DNA from: an uncultured Clostridia bacterium
Lineage (GTDB): Bacteria; Bacillota; Clostridia; Christensenellales; UBA1242
Assembly (NCBI GenBank): GCA_947062475.1
Contig: CAMSQA010000011.1
Coordinates: forward strand, 1 to 40,235
Length of the DNA stretch: 40,235 nucleotides
Direction of reading: 5' to 3'
Shown here piece by piece: positions 16,203 to 25,691 of the stretch. The position numbers and the translations under genes were made by a program. How positions within the stretch are numbered: the stretch's first letter is position 1; every line of letters begins with the position of its first letter. The notes under the pieces were generated by a model, which saw only the letters and a program-made list of their open reading frames with translations, had not been told where the DNA came from and searched no databases.

Positions 16203-16592
16203 ATGGCTACAAGAACTAGACAAAAAGCAGAAAAGCTTGCTAAAAAAGTAAAGTATCCTTATGCTAAGGCTAAGTATGTTAGAATGAGCCCTTCTAAAAT
16301 CACTTACATTCTTGACCTTGTAAGAGGCAAGAAGGCAGAAATGGCTGTTGCAATACTTGAAAACATGCCTGACAAAGGTGCTTATGAAAGTTTAAAAGTT
16401 TTAAATAGTGCAATTGCCAATGCTGAAAACAACATGGGCAAAAATAGAGATTCATTGTATGTTAAAGAAGCTTATGCTACAAGCGGACCTATGTTTAGAC
16501 GTATGTCTGCAAGAGCAAAAGGCTCAGGTGACATACTTCATAAAAAAACTTCACATATCACTATTGTGCTTGATGAAGTGGTAGGAGGCTAA
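16203..16592 (+). CDS. rplV: 50S ribosomal protein L22 (uL22)
   Basis: 129 residues, slightly longer than the usual 110-115 because of an N-terminal extension (ATRTRQKAEKLAKKVKYPYAK). The core KYVRMSPSKITYILDLVRGK, the tunnel-lining beta-hairpin ending RRMSARAKGSG, and SHITIVL are all present. L22 lines the nascent-chain tunnel together with L4. Confidence 0.96.
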   Translation: MATRTRQKAEKLAKKVKYPYAKAKYVRMSPSKITYILDLVRGKKAEMAVAILENMPDKGAYESLKVLNSAIANAENNMGKNRDSLYVKEAYATSGPMFRRMSARAKGSGDILHKKTSHITIVLDEVVGG

Positions 16593-16593
16593 G

Positions 16594-17271
16594 ATGGGAC
16601 AAAAGGTTAGTCCAATTGGACTTAGAGTTGGAATTAACAAAGATTGGAACTCTACTTGGTATGCAGATAAGAAAACTTTTGCTGCAAACCTTAAAGAAGA
16701 CCAAGAAATTAAAAATTTCATCCACAAAAAATATAAAGCATGTTCTATTTCAAAAGTTACTATTGAAAGAACAGAAAGCAAACTTATTGTAAATATCTTC
16801 ACCTCTAAACCTGGTATGATTATCGGAACAAAAGGTGCTGGTATTGAAATAATTAAGAAAGAAATTTCAAAACTCATCAGACCTGTTAAATTATTACTTG
16901 TAAATGTAAAAGAGATCAAAAGACCTGATCTTGATGCTCAACTTGTTGCTGAAAGTATTGCTATGCAACTTGAAAAACGTGTTGCTGCAAAACGTGCTTT
17001 AAAACAAGCAATTGAAAGAGTAATGAAAGCTGGTGCCAAGGGTTGTAAAATTCAAGTTAGTGGCGTTCTTACAAAAGCAAACGAGAAAGCACAAACTGAA
17101 AAACAATTCAGAGGCTCTGTTCCTCTTCACACTCTTAGAGCTGACATTGATTATGGTGAATATGCTGCTTATACTATGATTGGAAAAATCGGTATTAAGT
17201 GCTGGATTTACAAGGGTGAAATACTAGGTAATAATAACAAATTGTCTGAAACAAAAGGAGGACAAGAATAA
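16594..17271 (+). CDS. rpsC: 30S ribosomal protein S3 (uS3)
   Basis: 225 residues. The N-terminal [19 protein letters not shown], the KH domain with GTKGAGIEI (GXXG loop), and the C-terminal [13 protein letters not shown] and [15 protein letters not shown] motifs are clear. S3 lines the mRNA entry channel and contributes to helicase activity. GGAGG lies just before the ATG, and the stop overlaps the L16 start by one base. Confidence 0.98.
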   Translation: MGQKVSPIGLRVGINKDWNSTWYADKKTFAANLKEDQEIKNFIHKKYKACSISKVTIERTESKLIVNIFTSKPGMIIGTKGAGIEIIKKEISKLIRPVKLLLVNVKEIKRPDLDAQLVAESIAMQLEKRVAAKRALKQAIERVMKAGAKGCKIQVSGVLTKANEKAQTEKQFRGSVPLHTLRADIDYGEYAAYTMIGKIGIKCWIYKGEILGNNNKLSETKGGQE

Positions 17272-17714
17272 TGTTAATGCCTAAAAGAGTAAAAAGAAGA
17301 AAAGTTTTTAGAGGCAGAATGACAGGTAAGGCTACAAGAGGAAATACCCTTGCTTATGGCAGTTATGGTATCATAGCAACTGAGCCTTGCTGGATAAAGT
17401 CAAACCAAATCGAAGCTGCTCGTATTGCTTTGACAAGATATACTAAGCGTGACGGTAAAGTTTGGATCAAAATCTTCCCTGACAAACCTGTCACTAAGAA
17501 ACCTGCAGAAACTCGTATGGGTTCTGGTAAGGGTTCTCCTGAATTTTGGGTTGCTGTTGTTAAACCTGGCAGAGTTCTTTTTGAACTTGAAGGTGTCAGC
17601 GAAGAAGTTGCTAGAGAAGCATTCAGACTTTGCGGACATAAACTTCCTTGCAAAACAAAATTTATCAAAAAAACAGATGAACTTGCAAAAGGTGGTGTGA
17701 AAGATGAAAATTAA
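17271..17714 (+). CDS. rplP: 50S ribosomal protein L16 (uL16)
   Basis: 147 residues. Starts [15 protein letters not shown], so the first of two nearby Met codons is the family start. It contains the conserved basic loop around [19 protein letters not shown], which contacts tRNA near the A site. AAAGGAGG lies inside the end of rpsC, and the start overlaps the rpsC stop. Confidence 0.97.
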   Translation: MLMPKRVKRRKVFRGRMTGKATRGNTLAYGSYGIIATEPCWIKSNQIEAARIALTRYTKRDGKVWIKIFPDKPVTKKPAETRMGSGKGSPEFWVAVVKPGRVLFELEGVSEEVAREAFRLCGHKLPCKTKFIKKTDELAKGGVKDEN

Positions 17715-17925
17715 TGATATTAAGTATCTATCAGTTGCAGAACTCAATGCGAAATTGAAAGAGTTAAACAGTGAATTATTTAATCTTCGTTTCTCTCACG
17801 CTACTAGATCACTTGCAAATCCAATGGCGATACACAATGTCAAAAAGGATATCGCAAGAGTGAAAACTGTGCTTAGAGAAAAAGAATTAGAAATTAATAA
17901 TGGAGGCAACGATGGAAACAAGTAG
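17704..17925 (+). CDS. rpmC: 50S ribosomal protein L29 (uL29)
   Basis: 73 residues, two long helices forming a hairpin. [21 protein letters not shown] and [21 protein letters not shown] are diagnostic. L29 neighbours L23 at the tunnel exit. It overlaps rplP by eleven bases and rpsQ by fourteen. Confidence 0.96.
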   Translation: MKINDIKYLSVAELNAKLKELNSELFNLRFSHATRSLANPMAIHNVKKDIARVKTVLREKELEINNGGNDGNK

Positions 17926-18175
17926 AAATTCAAGAATTGTGCGCCAAGGCGTAGTTGTTAGCGCTGGCAAAATGGACAAAACTGTTGTAGTTAAAGTCGT
18001 TTCCAGAGTTAAAAGTCCTATTTATAGAAAAGTCGTTCAAAAATCAAATACATTTAAAGCTCACGATGAAAACAATGAATGCGGTATCGGTGATACTGTT
18101 CGCATTATGGAAACTCGTCCTCTTTCAAAGGATAAACACTTCCGCATTGTTGAAATTGTAGAGAAAGCTAAGTAA
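17912..18175 (+). CDS. rpsQ: 30S ribosomal protein S17 (uS17)
   Basis: 87 residues with the OB-fold motifs [19 protein letters not shown] and [20 protein letters not shown]. The ATG at 17912 has GGAGG five bases upstream inside the end of rpmC; an in-frame start four codons earlier has no such site. Confidence 0.97.
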   Translation: METSRNSRIVRQGVVVSAGKMDKTVVVKVVSRVKSPIYRKVVQKSNTFKAHDENNECGIGDTVRIMETRPLSKDKHFRIVEIVEKAK

Positions 18176-18186
18176 GGAGGAGCATT

Positions 18187-18555
18187 ATGATTCAACCTCA
18201 AACAAGATTGAAAGTTGCTGATAATACTGGTGCAAAAGAAATTATGTGTATCAGAGTTCTCGGTGGCTCTTATAGAAGAAGCGGAAACATCGGTGATGTT
18301 ATTGTTGCTGCCGTAAAAAAGGCTATTCCTGGCGGAACAGTAAAGAAAGGTGATGTTGTAAAAGCCGTTATCGTTCGTTCTTCTAAAGGACTTAGAAGAG
18401 CTGATGGCTCTCATATCCGTTTCGATGATAATGCTGCTGTTATTATTGACAATCAAAAACAACCAAAAGGCACTCGTGTATTTGGACCTATCGCTAGGGA
18501 GCTCCGTGACAAGGGTTATATGAAAATCATTTCTCTTGCACCGGACGTTCTATAA
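18187..18555 (+). CDS. rplN: 50S ribosomal protein L14 (uL14)
   Basis: 122 residues, the exact usual length. [21 protein letters not shown] and the C-terminal [20 protein letters not shown] are signature segments. L14 forms an intersubunit bridge with 16S rRNA. AAGGAGG precedes the ATG closely. Confidence 0.98.
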   Translation: MIQPQTRLKVADNTGAKEIMCIRVLGGSYRRSGNIGDVIVAAVKKAIPGGTVKKGDVVKAVIVRSSKGLRRADGSHIRFDDNAAVIIDNQKQPKGTRVFGPIARELRDKGYMKIISLAPDVL

Positions 18556-18567
18556 AAGGAGGCCGCT

Positions 18568-19296
18568 ATGAAGATGACAATTAAAACTGGCGACAATGTT
18601 CTTGTAATCGCTGGAAAAGAAAAAGGCAAATCTGGCAAAGTTACCGCTGTTTATGCTGACAAGGCAAGAGTTCTTGTTGAAGGCATCAACATCGTTTCAA
18701 AACATCAAAAGGCAAGAAGCCAACAGGAGAAAAGCAGTATTATCAAAAAATCTGCTCCTATTGATATTTCAAACGTTCAAGTAATATGCCCAGTTTGTGG
18801 AAAAGCAACAAGAGTTGCTCATACTGAAATTAATGGCAAGAAGGTTCGTTCTTGCAAAAAGTGCAGTGGCTCTCTTGACAAAGAGTTTGTAAAACAAACA
18901 AAGAAAGAAGCGAAGAAAACTATTAAAGCTGAAGAATTAAAGGGTGCAAAACTTAAATCTGCAAAAACAGTTTCTGCAGAGGAAAAGGTAGAAGAAAAGC
19001 CAGTTGTTAAAAAGACTGCAGCTAAAAAATCTACAGCATCTAAGACAGCAGAGACTAAAACTGCTGAACCAAAAACAGCTGCAAAAACAGCTAAAACTAC
19101 TAAGAAAGCAGAAGAAAAAGTAGAAGAAGCTCCAAAGACCGCTGCTAAGAAAACAACAGCTAAGGCAAGCGCAGCAAAAACTGCTGAAAAAACTACTGCA
19201 GCTAAGAAAACTACAACTGCCAAAACTGCAACTAAAGCAGAAGGCGAGAAAACAACTACAAAAAAGTCGACAACAGCTAAAAAGGAAACAAAGTAG
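18568..19296 (+). CDS. rplX: 50S ribosomal protein L24 (uL24) with long basic tail
   Basis: 242 residues, more than twice the usual 100-105. The first 105 or so are a normal L24: a KOW segment (GDNVLVIAGKEKGKSGKV) and a zinc-ribbon-like end with C74, C77, C96 and C99. After that comes a tail of about 135 residues built almost only of Lys, Ala, Thr, Glu and Ser with repeated AAKK, KTAAK and TAKT words, like histone H1 or HU tails. No stop codon or frameshift separates tail from core, codon use looks like its neighbours, and rplE follows after nine bases. The tail may bind rRNA or DNA; that is inference. Confidence 0.95.
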   Translation: MKMTIKTGDNVLVIAGKEKGKSGKVTAVYADKARVLVEGINIVSKHQKARSQQEKSSIIKKSAPIDISNVQVICPVCGKATRVAHTEINGKKVRSCKKCSGSLDKEFVKQTKKEAKKTIKAEELKGAKLKSAKTVSAEEKVEEKPVVKKTAAKKSTASKTAETKTAEPKTAAKTAKTTKKAEEKVEEAPKTAAKKTTAKASAAKTAEKTTAAKKTTTAKTATKAEGEKTTTKKSTTAKKETK

Positions 19297-19305
19297 GAGA
19301 AAAAC

Positions 19306-19857
19306 ATGGCAAAAGAACAAAATAGAATTCAGGCTAAATACAAAACTGAAGTTGTGCCTGCTCTTGTAAAAGAATTTTCTTATAAGAATGTTAATGAAGT
19401 TCCAAAACTTGTGAAGATCGTTCTCAATATGGGACTTGGTGAAGTAAAAAGCAATTCAAAAAGTTTCAACATCGCTGTTGACGAACTTGCAGTTATTTCA
19501 GGTCAAAAGCCTGTAGTTACAACCGCTAAAAAGTCAATCTCAAACTTCGGTTTAAGAGAAGGACAAAAAATCGGTGCAAAAGTTACTCTTAGAGGAGAGA
19601 GAATGTATGAATTCTTTGATAGACTCACTGCAATCGCTCTTCCAAAAGTGAGAGACTTCAGAGGAATTTCAGACAAATCTTTTGATGGCAAAGGAAATTA
19701 CTCTATGGGAATAAAAGAACAACTTATCTTCCCAGAAATCGTTTATGAAAAAGTCGAAAAAATCAGAGGTTTTGATATCACTTTTGTTACAACCGCTAAA
19801 ACTGACGAAGAAGCAAAATCACTACTTAAGGCACTTGGTTTGCCTTTCGCTAAATAG
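19306..19857 (+). CDS. rplE: 50S ribosomal protein L5 (uL5)
   Basis: 183 residues. [17 protein letters not shown], the [15 protein letters not shown] segment, the [11 protein letters not shown] helix and [16 protein letters not shown] are diagnostic. L5 binds 5S rRNA in the central protuberance with L18. GGAG precedes the ATG. Confidence 0.97.
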   Translation: MAKEQNRIQAKYKTEVVPALVKEFSYKNVNEVPKLVKIVLNMGLGEVKSNSKSFNIAVDELAVISGQKPVVTTAKKSISNFGLREGQKIGAKVTLRGERMYEFFDRLTAIALPKVRDFRGISDKSFDGKGNYSMGIKEQLIFPEIVYEKVEKIRGFDITFVTTAKTDEEAKSLLKALGLPFAK

Positions 19858-19865
19858 GAGATATT

Positions 19866-20051
19866 ATGGCTAAGAAAGCATTAGTTGAAAAACAAAAAAG
19901 AACTCAAAAGTATAAATCTCGTGAATACACTAGATGTTCACTCTGTGGTCGTCCACATGCAGTTTTGAGAAAATACGGAATTTGCAGAATCTGCTTCCGT
20001 GAACTTGCAAACAAAGGTGAAATTCCTGGTGTTAAAAAAGCAAGCTGGTAA
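19866..20051 (+). CDS. rpsN: 30S ribosomal protein S14, zinc-binding short form (uS14)
   Basis: 61 residues, the short S14 with an intact zinc site: C24, C27, C40 and C43 in CSLCGRP and CRICF. This short zinc form is common in Gram-positive bacteria; the long Cys-free form is not seen in the window. It ends with the typical GVKKASW. Confidence 0.97.
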   Translation: MAKKALVEKQKRTQKYKSREYTRCSLCGRPHAVLRKYGICRICFRELANKGEIPGVKKASW

Positions 20052-20065
20052 AAAGGAGGAAAAAT

Positions 20066-20464
20066 ATGTTAGTTACTGATCCAATCGCAGATATGCTTAC
20101 AAGAATTAGAAATGCTCTGCTCGTAAAGCATGAAAATGTCAGCATCCCTGCTTCAAACGAAAAACGAGCTATCGCTAAAATCCTTCTTGAAGAAGGCTAT
20201 ATTCGCTCTTATGAAGAAGTTGAAGAAGGCGGCCATAAAAATATCAAAGTTGCCCTCAAATATGACGAAATTGGCGAAAGCGTAATACAAGGTCTTAGAA
20301 GAATTTCTAAACCAGGTCTTAGAGTTTATGCTCAAAGAGATAAACTTCCTAAAGTTATCAGTGGTCTTGGTATTGCAATTATCTCTACAAATAAGGGAAT
20401 TGTAACCGATAAAGAAGCTAGAAAACTTGGAGTAGGCGGGGAAGTGCTCGCTTATGTATGGTAA
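20066..20464 (+). CDS. rpsH: 30S ribosomal protein S8 (uS8)
   Basis: 132 residues, normal length. [13 protein letters not shown] at the N-terminus and [19 protein letters not shown] at the C-terminus are diagnostic. S8 is a primary 16S binder and the autoregulator of the spc operon in E. coli. AAAGGAGG lies before the ATG. Confidence 0.98.
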   Translation: MLVTDPIADMLTRIRNALLVKHENVSIPASNEKRAIAKILLEEGYIRSYEEVEEGGHKNIKVALKYDEIGESVIQGLRRISKPGLRVYAQRDKLPKVISGLGIAIISTNKGIVTDKEARKLGVGGEVLAYVW

Positions 20465-20473
20465 GGAGGAAAC

Positions 20474-21022
20474 ATGTCAAGAATAGGTAAAGAACTTATC
20501 GTTATGCCTGCTGGCGTAACAGCTAAATTTGAAAATGGACTTCTTACTGTAACTGGTCCTAAAGGAACATTATCACAAGAAATCAGCAGCGAAATCGTTG
20601 CCAAAATTGATGGTCAAAATCTTTCTTTTGAAATAGCAAAAGAAACTGCTGAATCAAACGCAAAACATGGTCTTTATAGAGCTCTTGCAAACAACATGGT
20701 AATTGGTGTAAGCGAAGGATTTAAAAAGACATTACTTATTTCAGGTGTTGGTTACAAAGCCAATGTTTCTGGAAACAAACTTAATATGAATCTTGGTCTT
20801 TCTCACCCAGTTGAGGTGGAAATTCCAAGTGATTTGCAAATTACATGCCCAAGTGCAACAGAAGTTGTAATCACAGGCATAGACAAGCAAAAAGTAGGAC
20901 AACTTGCTTCAAAAATCAAGTATATTAGACCTGTTGAACCATATCATGGTTATGGAATCAGATACTCTGATCAAGTTGTAATAAGAAAAGTCGGAAAAGC
21001 TGCCGGAAAAGGTAAGAAATAG
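20474..21022 (+). CDS. rplF: 50S ribosomal protein L6 (uL6)
   Basis: 182 residues with two related domains. [14 protein letters not shown] begins the first, and the second ends with [20 protein letters not shown], the region contacting the sarcin-ricin loop area. The start has AAGGAGG upstream, overlapping the rpsH stop region. Confidence 0.97.
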   Translation: MSRIGKELIVMPAGVTAKFENGLLTVTGPKGTLSQEISSEIVAKIDGQNLSFEIAKETAESNAKHGLYRALANNMVIGVSEGFKKTLLISGVGYKANVSGNKLNMNLGLSHPVEVEIPSDLQITCPSATEVVITGIDKQKVGQLASKIKYIRPVEPYHGYGIRYSDQVVIRKVGKAAGKGKK

Positions 21023-21033
21023 GAGAACTTCAA

Positions 21034-21402
21034 ATGATTAAGAAAACAGATAAAAATCAAGAAAGAGTTGTTCGTCATAAAAGAGTTAGACGCAAAGTGG
21101 TTGGTTCAAGCGATAAACCTAGACTTTCTGTTTACAGAAGTTTAAGCCAAATCTATGCTCAAATTATTGATGACTCTAAGGGCGTAACTATTGCATTTGC
21201 TTCTACTATTGACCCAGAAGTAAAGGGCTTAATAAGTGGAAAAAACAAATCTGAGCAAGCTGGCATTGTTGGTCAAACAGTAGCTAAGCGTGCTATTGAA
21301 AAAGGTGTAAGTGAAGTTGTCTTTGACAGAGGCGGTTATATTTATATCGGTCGTGTTCAGGCTTTAGCTGATGGTGCTAGAGAAGCTGGACTCAAATTTT
21401 AG
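21034..21402 (+). CDS. rplR: 50S ribosomal protein L18 (uL18)
   Basis: 122 residues. [20 protein letters not shown] and [24 protein letters not shown] are diagnostic. L18 binds 5S rRNA together with L5. The gene is preceded by GGAG and lies nine bases before rpsE. Confidence 0.97.
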   Translation: MIKKTDKNQERVVRHKRVRRKVVGSSDKPRLSVYRSLSQIYAQIIDDSKGVTIAFASTIDPEVKGLISGKNKSEQAGIVGQTVAKRAIEKGVSEVVFDRGGYIYIGRVQALADGAREAGLKF

Positions 21403-21411
21403 GAGGAAATC

Positions 21412-22002
21412 ATGGCAGAAAATGAAAAGACAGTAGCATCTACTGAAACCGCACCTAGGGGAAGAAAAAACTTTTCTGGCAAAGCTAAAGGTGATAGAAG
21501 AGAACCTAGAGAAAGAAGAGAAAGAGAAGCAAGCGACATAGAAAAACGTATTGTTTGTGTTCGCCGCGTTCAAAAAGTTGTAAAAGGTGGAAGAACTCTT
21601 AGATTTTCAGCTCTTGTTGTTGTCGGTGATGGCAAAGGCAAGGTTGGACTTGGAATTGGCAAAAGCAAGGACGTAAGTTCTGCTATTGAAAAAGCTACAA
21701 CTATCGCTAAAAGAAGTATGAAGCTTATCCCTATTGTTAATGGAACTATTCCTCACGAAACAATTGGTAAATTCTCTTCTACAAACATGCTTATGTTGCC
21801 AGCTCCAGAAGGTACTGGAGTTATCGCAGGTGGAAGTGCTCGTGCAGTGCTTGAACTTGCTGGTGTTAAAAACATTGTTACAAAGAAACATGGTTCTTCA
21901 AATAAAATAAATTGCGTTAAAGCAACTATGGAAGGTCTTCTTTCTTTAAGAACTAAAGAAGAAATCGCTAGACGTCGTGGCAAATCGCCAGAGGAAATCT
22001 AA
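21412..22002 (+). CDS. rpsE: 30S ribosomal protein S5 (uS5)
   Basis: 196 residues, longer than the usual 165 because of an N-terminal extension of about 35 residues rich in Arg, Glu and Lys ([19 protein letters not shown]). The core begins at [23 protein letters not shown] and contains [13 protein letters not shown] and [19 protein letters not shown]5 acts in decoding fidelity. AGGAGG is close to the ATG. Confidence 0.97.
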   Translation: MAENEKTVASTETAPRGRKNFSGKAKGDRREPRERREREASDIEKRIVCVRRVQKVVKGGRTLRFSALVVVGDGKGKVGLGIGKSKDVSSAIEKATTIAKRSMKLIPIVNGTIPHETIGKFSSTNMLMLPAPEGTGVIAGGSARAVLELAGVKNIVTKKHGSSNKINCVKATMEGLLSLRTKEEIARRRGKSPEEI

Positions 22003-22012
22003 GGGGGAAGTT

Positions 22013-22207
22013 ATGGTAAAGAAAAAAGAGAAAATGCTTAAAGTAACTTGGGTAAAAAGCTGTATCGGTTACAACAAAAACCAAGCTAAGATTATCGAAG
22101 CTCTTGGATTTAAGAAACTCGGTTCAACTAGAATTCTCCCAGACAACGCTTCTATCAGAGGTAGCCTTCACCATGTAGCTCACCTCGTAAAAGTAGAAGA
22201 GGAATAG
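22013..22207 (+). CDS. rpmD: 50S ribosomal protein L30 (uL30)
   Basis: 64 residues. LKVTWVKSCIGYNKNQAKIIEALGF and GSLHHVAHLVKVEE are diagnostic. The ATG at 22013 is chosen because GGGGGA lies just upstream and the family starts there; the open frame continues upstream into rpsE without support. The presence of L30 fits free-living Bacillota. Confidence 0.95.
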   Translation: MVKKKEKMLKVTWVKSCIGYNKNQAKIIEALGFKKLGSTRILPDNASIRGSLHHVAHLVKVEEE

Positions 22208-22216
22208 GAGGAAAAC

Positions 22217-22663
22217 ATGGAATTAAATAATTTAAAACCAGCCGTTGGTGCAACTACTAAGAAAGTTAGAGTTGGCAGAGGCATTGGCAGTGGAATTGGC
22301 AAAACCAGTGGAAAAGGTCATAAAGGACAAAATGCTCGCAGTGGCGGCGGTGTTAGACCTGGATTCGAGGGTGGAAACATTCCTATGATTAGAAAAATCC
22401 CTATGCGTGGATTTAATAATAAAAATTTCTCTAAAAGATATGCCTGCATAAATGTTGGCGATTTAGAGGCCTTTGAAGCAAATGCAGTCATTGACCAAGA
22501 ACTTCTTTATCAAACTAGATTTGTTGGAAAAATGTCTGAATTTGGTCTTAAAGTTTTGGGAGATGGAGTTCTTACAAAACCTCTTACTATTAAAGCTAAA
22601 AAATTTACTAAGAGTGCAAGAGAGAAGATAGAAAAAGTAGGCGGCAAAGTAGAGGAGATTTAA
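22217..22663 (+). CDS. rplO: 50S ribosomal protein L15 (uL15)
   Basis: 148 residues. The glycine- and lysine-rich N-terminal arm (GRGIGSGIGKTSGKGHKGQNAR) and FEGGNIPMIRKIPMRGF are typical, followed by the globular domain. L15 joins late in large-subunit assembly. It is separated from secY by only two bases. Confidence 0.97.
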   Translation: MELNNLKPAVGATTKKVRVGRGIGSGIGKTSGKGHKGQNARSGGGVRPGFEGGNIPMIRKIPMRGFNNKNFSKRYACINVGDLEAFEANAVIDQELLYQTRFVGKMSEFGLKVLGDGVLTKPLTIKAKKFTKSAREKIEKVGGKVEEI

Positions 22664-22665
22664 TA

Positions 22666-23973
22666 ATGTTTAGAACGATTATTGACGCATTCAAAGTGAA
22701 GGAAATAAGGAATAAGATTCTTCTTACTCTCCTTTTTCTTTTCATTTATAGGCTGGGTTGCTGGATTCCTTGTATTGGTTTCAATTCAAGTGTTGTGCTT
22801 GAGGGTAGCAATGGACTTGGCTTTTTCGATTTAATGAACCTTGTCAGCGGTGGTGCACTTACAAACTGTTCAGTGCTGGCTCTTGGTGTTTCACCATATA
22901 TTACCGCTTCAATCGTTATTCAACTTTTGACCATTGCTATTCCAGCTCTTGAAAGACTTTCAAAGAGCGGTGAAGACGGCAGACGAAAAATCAGTCTTTA
23001 TACTCGTTTTGTTGCTCTCGCACTTGCGATCGCACAATCTGTTGGTATTGTAGTGGGTTATGCAAATGTTGAAGGTGGATTTGATCCAAACCTTACTGCT
23101 GTTATGCCAAAATGGCTTATTGGCATGGGTGTTGTAATAATTATGGTTGCTGGTGCAATGTTCACTGTTTGGATGGGTGAAAGAATCACCGAACTTGGAA
23201 TCGGAAATGGAACTTCACTTTTGATTTTTGTAGGTATACTTTCTTCTGCAGGTTCTGCAGTAAGCAAGATTGTAAGACTTTGCACAACTGATATTACTTA
23301 TATTTGGTATTTGGTATTATTCTTCGTAATCATTGTTGCAATTTTTGCACTAATTGTTTTGATGGACGGAGGCGAACGCAAAGTTACAGTAGATTATGCT
23401 AAACAAATGAAGGGTAGAAAGATGTATGGTGGTCAAAAGCAGTCAATTCCTATAAAAGTCAATGCGACTGGAGTTATGCCAATAATATTCGCTTCTGCAC
23501 TGCTCACATTCCCACAAATGATCATATCAATATTTTGGCCACATGTCACTTGGTATAGTGACTGGCTTGGCACAAATTCATGGCTTTATATTGTGCTTAC
23601 GGCAATTTTAATCCTTGCATTTGCATTCTTCTATTCAAAGATATCTTTTGATACAAAGGATATCGCAAAGAGATTGCAACAACAGGGTGGATTAATTCAG
23701 GGTATAAGACAAGGAAAACCAACAGCAGATTATCTTTCAAAAATATCTGATAGAATTACCTTCTGGGGTGCATTGTTCCTTGCAATAATTGCATTGTTGC
23801 CATCACTTGCTTTCAAGGCAATTGGTGATTTCTCTGGTGGTCCAATAGTTGCTACGCTAATCAATGCATTTAGTGTAACTGGACTTATGATTGTAGTTTC
23901 AGTTGCTCTTGAACTTGATAAACAACTTTCAGCACAAATGATGATCAGAAATCATAAAGGTTTCTTATCTTGA
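22666..23973 (+). CDS. secY: Protein translocase subunit SecY
   Basis: 435 residues, the usual length, with ten transmembrane helices. The plug region follows helix 1 (GFFDLMNLVSGGALTNCSV), and LGVSPYITASIVIQLL and GNGTSLLIFVGI are signature segments. The C5 loop contains the RKMYGGQKQSIPIKVN stretch that binds SecA and the ribosome. It forms the membrane channel with SecE and SecG. The ATG has GGAG 8-9 bases upstream within the end of rplO. The next gene starts only after 340 bases. Confidence 0.98.
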   Translation: MFRTIIDAFKVKEIRNKILLTLLFLFIYRLGCWIPCIGFNSSVVLEGSNGLGFFDLMNLVSGGALTNCSVLALGVSPYITASIVIQLLTIAIPALERLSKSGEDGRRKISLYTRFVALALAIAQSVGIVVGYANVEGGFDPNLTAVMPKWLIGMGVVIIMVAGAMFTVWMGERITELGIGNGTSLLIFVGILSSAGSAVSKIVRLCTTDITYIWYLVLFFVIIVAIFALIVLMDGGERKVTVDYAKQMKGRKMYGGQKQSIPIKVNATGVMPIIFASALLTFPQMIISIFWPHVTWYSDWLGTNSWLYIVLTAILILAFAFFYSKISFDTKDIAKRLQQQGGLIQGIRQGKPTADYLSKISDRITFWGALFLAIIALLPSLAFKAIGDFSGGPIVATLINAFSVTGLMIVVSVALELDKQLSAQMMIRNHKGFLS

Positions 23974-24019
23974 TAAGGTAGATAATAAATCTTATAACTA
24001 ATCTTAATAAATGTATGAA

Positions 24020-24195
24020 TTGTCGGTTGAGATCCTCTTGACCGACAAGAGAATTACATTTTATCGTTTAAATTCAATAAAAACCAATTATTTTTATTGA
24101 AATTTTATTAAACAACAGCTATTCAAGTGAAACTCACTTATTCGATAGCAAATCACAATAGTGATTTTTGAGGAGATTTTTAAATTAAATTCCTC
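24020..24195 (+). promoter_or_regulatory. Five consecutive hairpins between secY and adk
   Basis: The 340-base gap holds five stem-loops in a row. They are: 24020-24032 with 24036-24048 (13 pairs, three of them G-U, UCC loop); 24073-24083 with 24091-24101 (11 perfect AT-rich pairs); 24118-24122 plus 24125-24130 with 24134-24139 plus 24145-24149; 24150-24156 with 24161-24167 (7 pairs, AATA loop); and 24170-24174 with 24191-24195 (extended by ATTT/AAAT). A further GTTTG/CAAAC pair lies before the adk ribosome binding site. None ends in a T run, so simple termination is not the obvious role. Confidence 0.65.
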
Positions 24196-24313
24196 TTATG
24201 CTTGCTGTGAATTACTTTTAGGTCGCAAACAATTGATAAGACTTAAATTTCTTAATATTTGTTTGATTTTGAAAACAAACTAGTCAAACTTTTACATTTT
24301 AAAAGGAGAATTG

Positions 24314-24937
24314 ATGAAAATTATTCTTTTAGGAGCTCCTGGCAGTGGAAAGGGAACTCTTGCAAAACAGATTACAAGAGACTTTGGTTTACCACAAATT
24401 TCTACTGGTGACCTTTTCAGGGCTATAGTGAAAGAAGATAGTGTTCTTGCAAGAGAGGTCAAGTCCATAATGGAAAGCGGTTCTCTTGTGCCAGATGAAC
24501 TTACTATTGAAATCGTAAAAAAACGTATTTCTCAAAATGATTGCAAAAAGGGATTTATCCTTGATGGTTTTCCAAGAACAGTAAACCAAGCAAAAGCTCT
24601 TGAGAAAATTACTGATATTGATAGTGCAATTTTAGTTGATCTTGATTTTCAAACAATTATTGATAGATTGTCTTCAAGATTGACATGTCCTGCCTGTGGC
24701 GAGATTTACAATTCTAATAATTATGATAAAAAGACATGTCAAAAGTGTGATGCGATATTAATTCAGCGTGATGACGATAAACCTGAAACAATTAAAAATC
24801 GTCTGGAAGTTTATGAAAAAAATACATCACCACTCATAAACTTCTACAGTGATAGACTGTTTAAAGTTTCTAGTGCAAATTCGCCCGAAGAAACATATAG
24901 GTCTGTGAAAACTTTTCTTGAAAATTTTGGAGGCTAA
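24314..24937 (+). CDS. adk: Adenylate kinase
   Basis: 207 residues. Interconverts ATP + AMP with 2 ADP in the cytoplasm. The P-loop is GAPGSGKGT (7-15), followed by STGDLFR, the DGFPRT motif (84-89) and a zinc-bearing LID with C125, C128, C142 and C145, the form usual in Gram-positive bacteria. The ATG at 24314 begins MKIILLGAPG; a TTG one codon earlier is not needed. GGAG lies a few bases upstream. It heads the second half of the super-operon. Confidence 0.98.
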   Translation: MKIILLGAPGSGKGTLAKQITRDFGLPQISTGDLFRAIVKEDSVLAREVKSIMESGSLVPDELTIEIVKKRISQNDCKKGFILDGFPRTVNQAKALEKITDIDSAILVDLDFQTIIDRLSSRLTCPACGEIYNSNNYDKKTCQKCDAILIQRDDDKPETIKNRLEVYEKNTSPLINFYSDRLFKVSSANSPEETYRSVKTFLENFGG

Positions 24938-24940
24938 GAT

Positions 24941-25684
24941 ATGAACAACTTATCTCCAGCTGAACTTGTTTTGGTCAAAAAAGCATGTGAAATTACACGT
25001 GATGCGTTAAACTACTGCCAAAGTCAGATAGTTGCGGGAATTACGACCAAACAACTTGACAAACTTGTAGAAAAGTTTATAATAGAAAGTGGTGGTTTTC
25101 CTGCTTGCAAAGGTTATGAAGGATTTCCTGGTGCAGTTTGCATTTCTGTAAATGAAATGGTTGTACATGGTATTCCTAGTGATGAAATTATTTTGCAAGA
25201 GGGGGATATTGTCAGTGTTGACATAGTGGTTAATTATAAAGGCTATTATGGAGATGCTGCAAGAACTTTCGCTGTTGGTAAAATTTCAGAAGATAAGACA
25301 AAACTCATTGAAGTGACTAAAAATTGTTTCTTTAAAGGTATTGAGAAACTTAAAGTTGGACACCGCTTGGGTGAAATGTCAAATGAAATTCAAAACTATG
25401 CTGAAAGTAATGGCTACTCTGTTGTGCGTGAACTTGTCGGACATGGAATCGGCAAAAGCATGCATGAGCCACCAAATGTCCCAAATTATGGAAGGGTGAC
25501 CGATGGACCTATCGTCACTGACAATGCTGTCATTGCAATTGAACCTATGATTAATATGGGTCGCAAAGATGTATGGCTGCTGCAAGACGGATGGGGCGTT
25601 GTAACTCGTGATGGCAAATGCTCAGCACATTATGAAAACACCGTTCATATCACCAAAGACGGAATTGAAATTTGGACTTTGTAG
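24941..25684 (+). CDS. map: Methionine aminopeptidase, type I
   Basis: 247 residues. Removes the initiator Met from nascent proteins. All five metal ligands are visible: D94, D105, H168, E201 and E232, with the substrate-contact H76 in VVHGIP. It has no N-terminal zinc-finger extension, as expected for bacterial type Ia. It starts three bases after adk, with GGAGG inside the adk end. Confidence 0.98.
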   Translation: MNNLSPAELVLVKKACEITRDALNYCQSQIVAGITTKQLDKLVEKFIIESGGFPACKGYEGFPGAVCISVNEMVVHGIPSDEIILQEGDIVSVDIVVNYKGYYGDAARTFAVGKISEDKTKLIEVTKNCFFKGIEKLKVGHRLGEMSNEIQNYAESNGYSVVRELVGHGIGKSMHEPPNVPNYGRVTDGPIVTDNAVIAIEPMINMGRKDVWLLQDGWGVVTRDGKCSAHYENTVHITKDGIEIWTL

Positions 25685-25691
25685 GTGAAAG

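Noticed and set aside
18819..19320. Long minus-strand frames rich in Val, Ala, Phe, Ser and Cys opposite rplX
   Set aside because: They are the mirror image of the Lys/Ala/Thr-rich tail codons; no start signals and no independent evidence.
23974..24313. T-box or known riboswitch upstream of adk
   Set aside because: No T-box consensus (GGGTGGNACCGCG) and no recognisable aptamer core or terminator/antiterminator pair was found.
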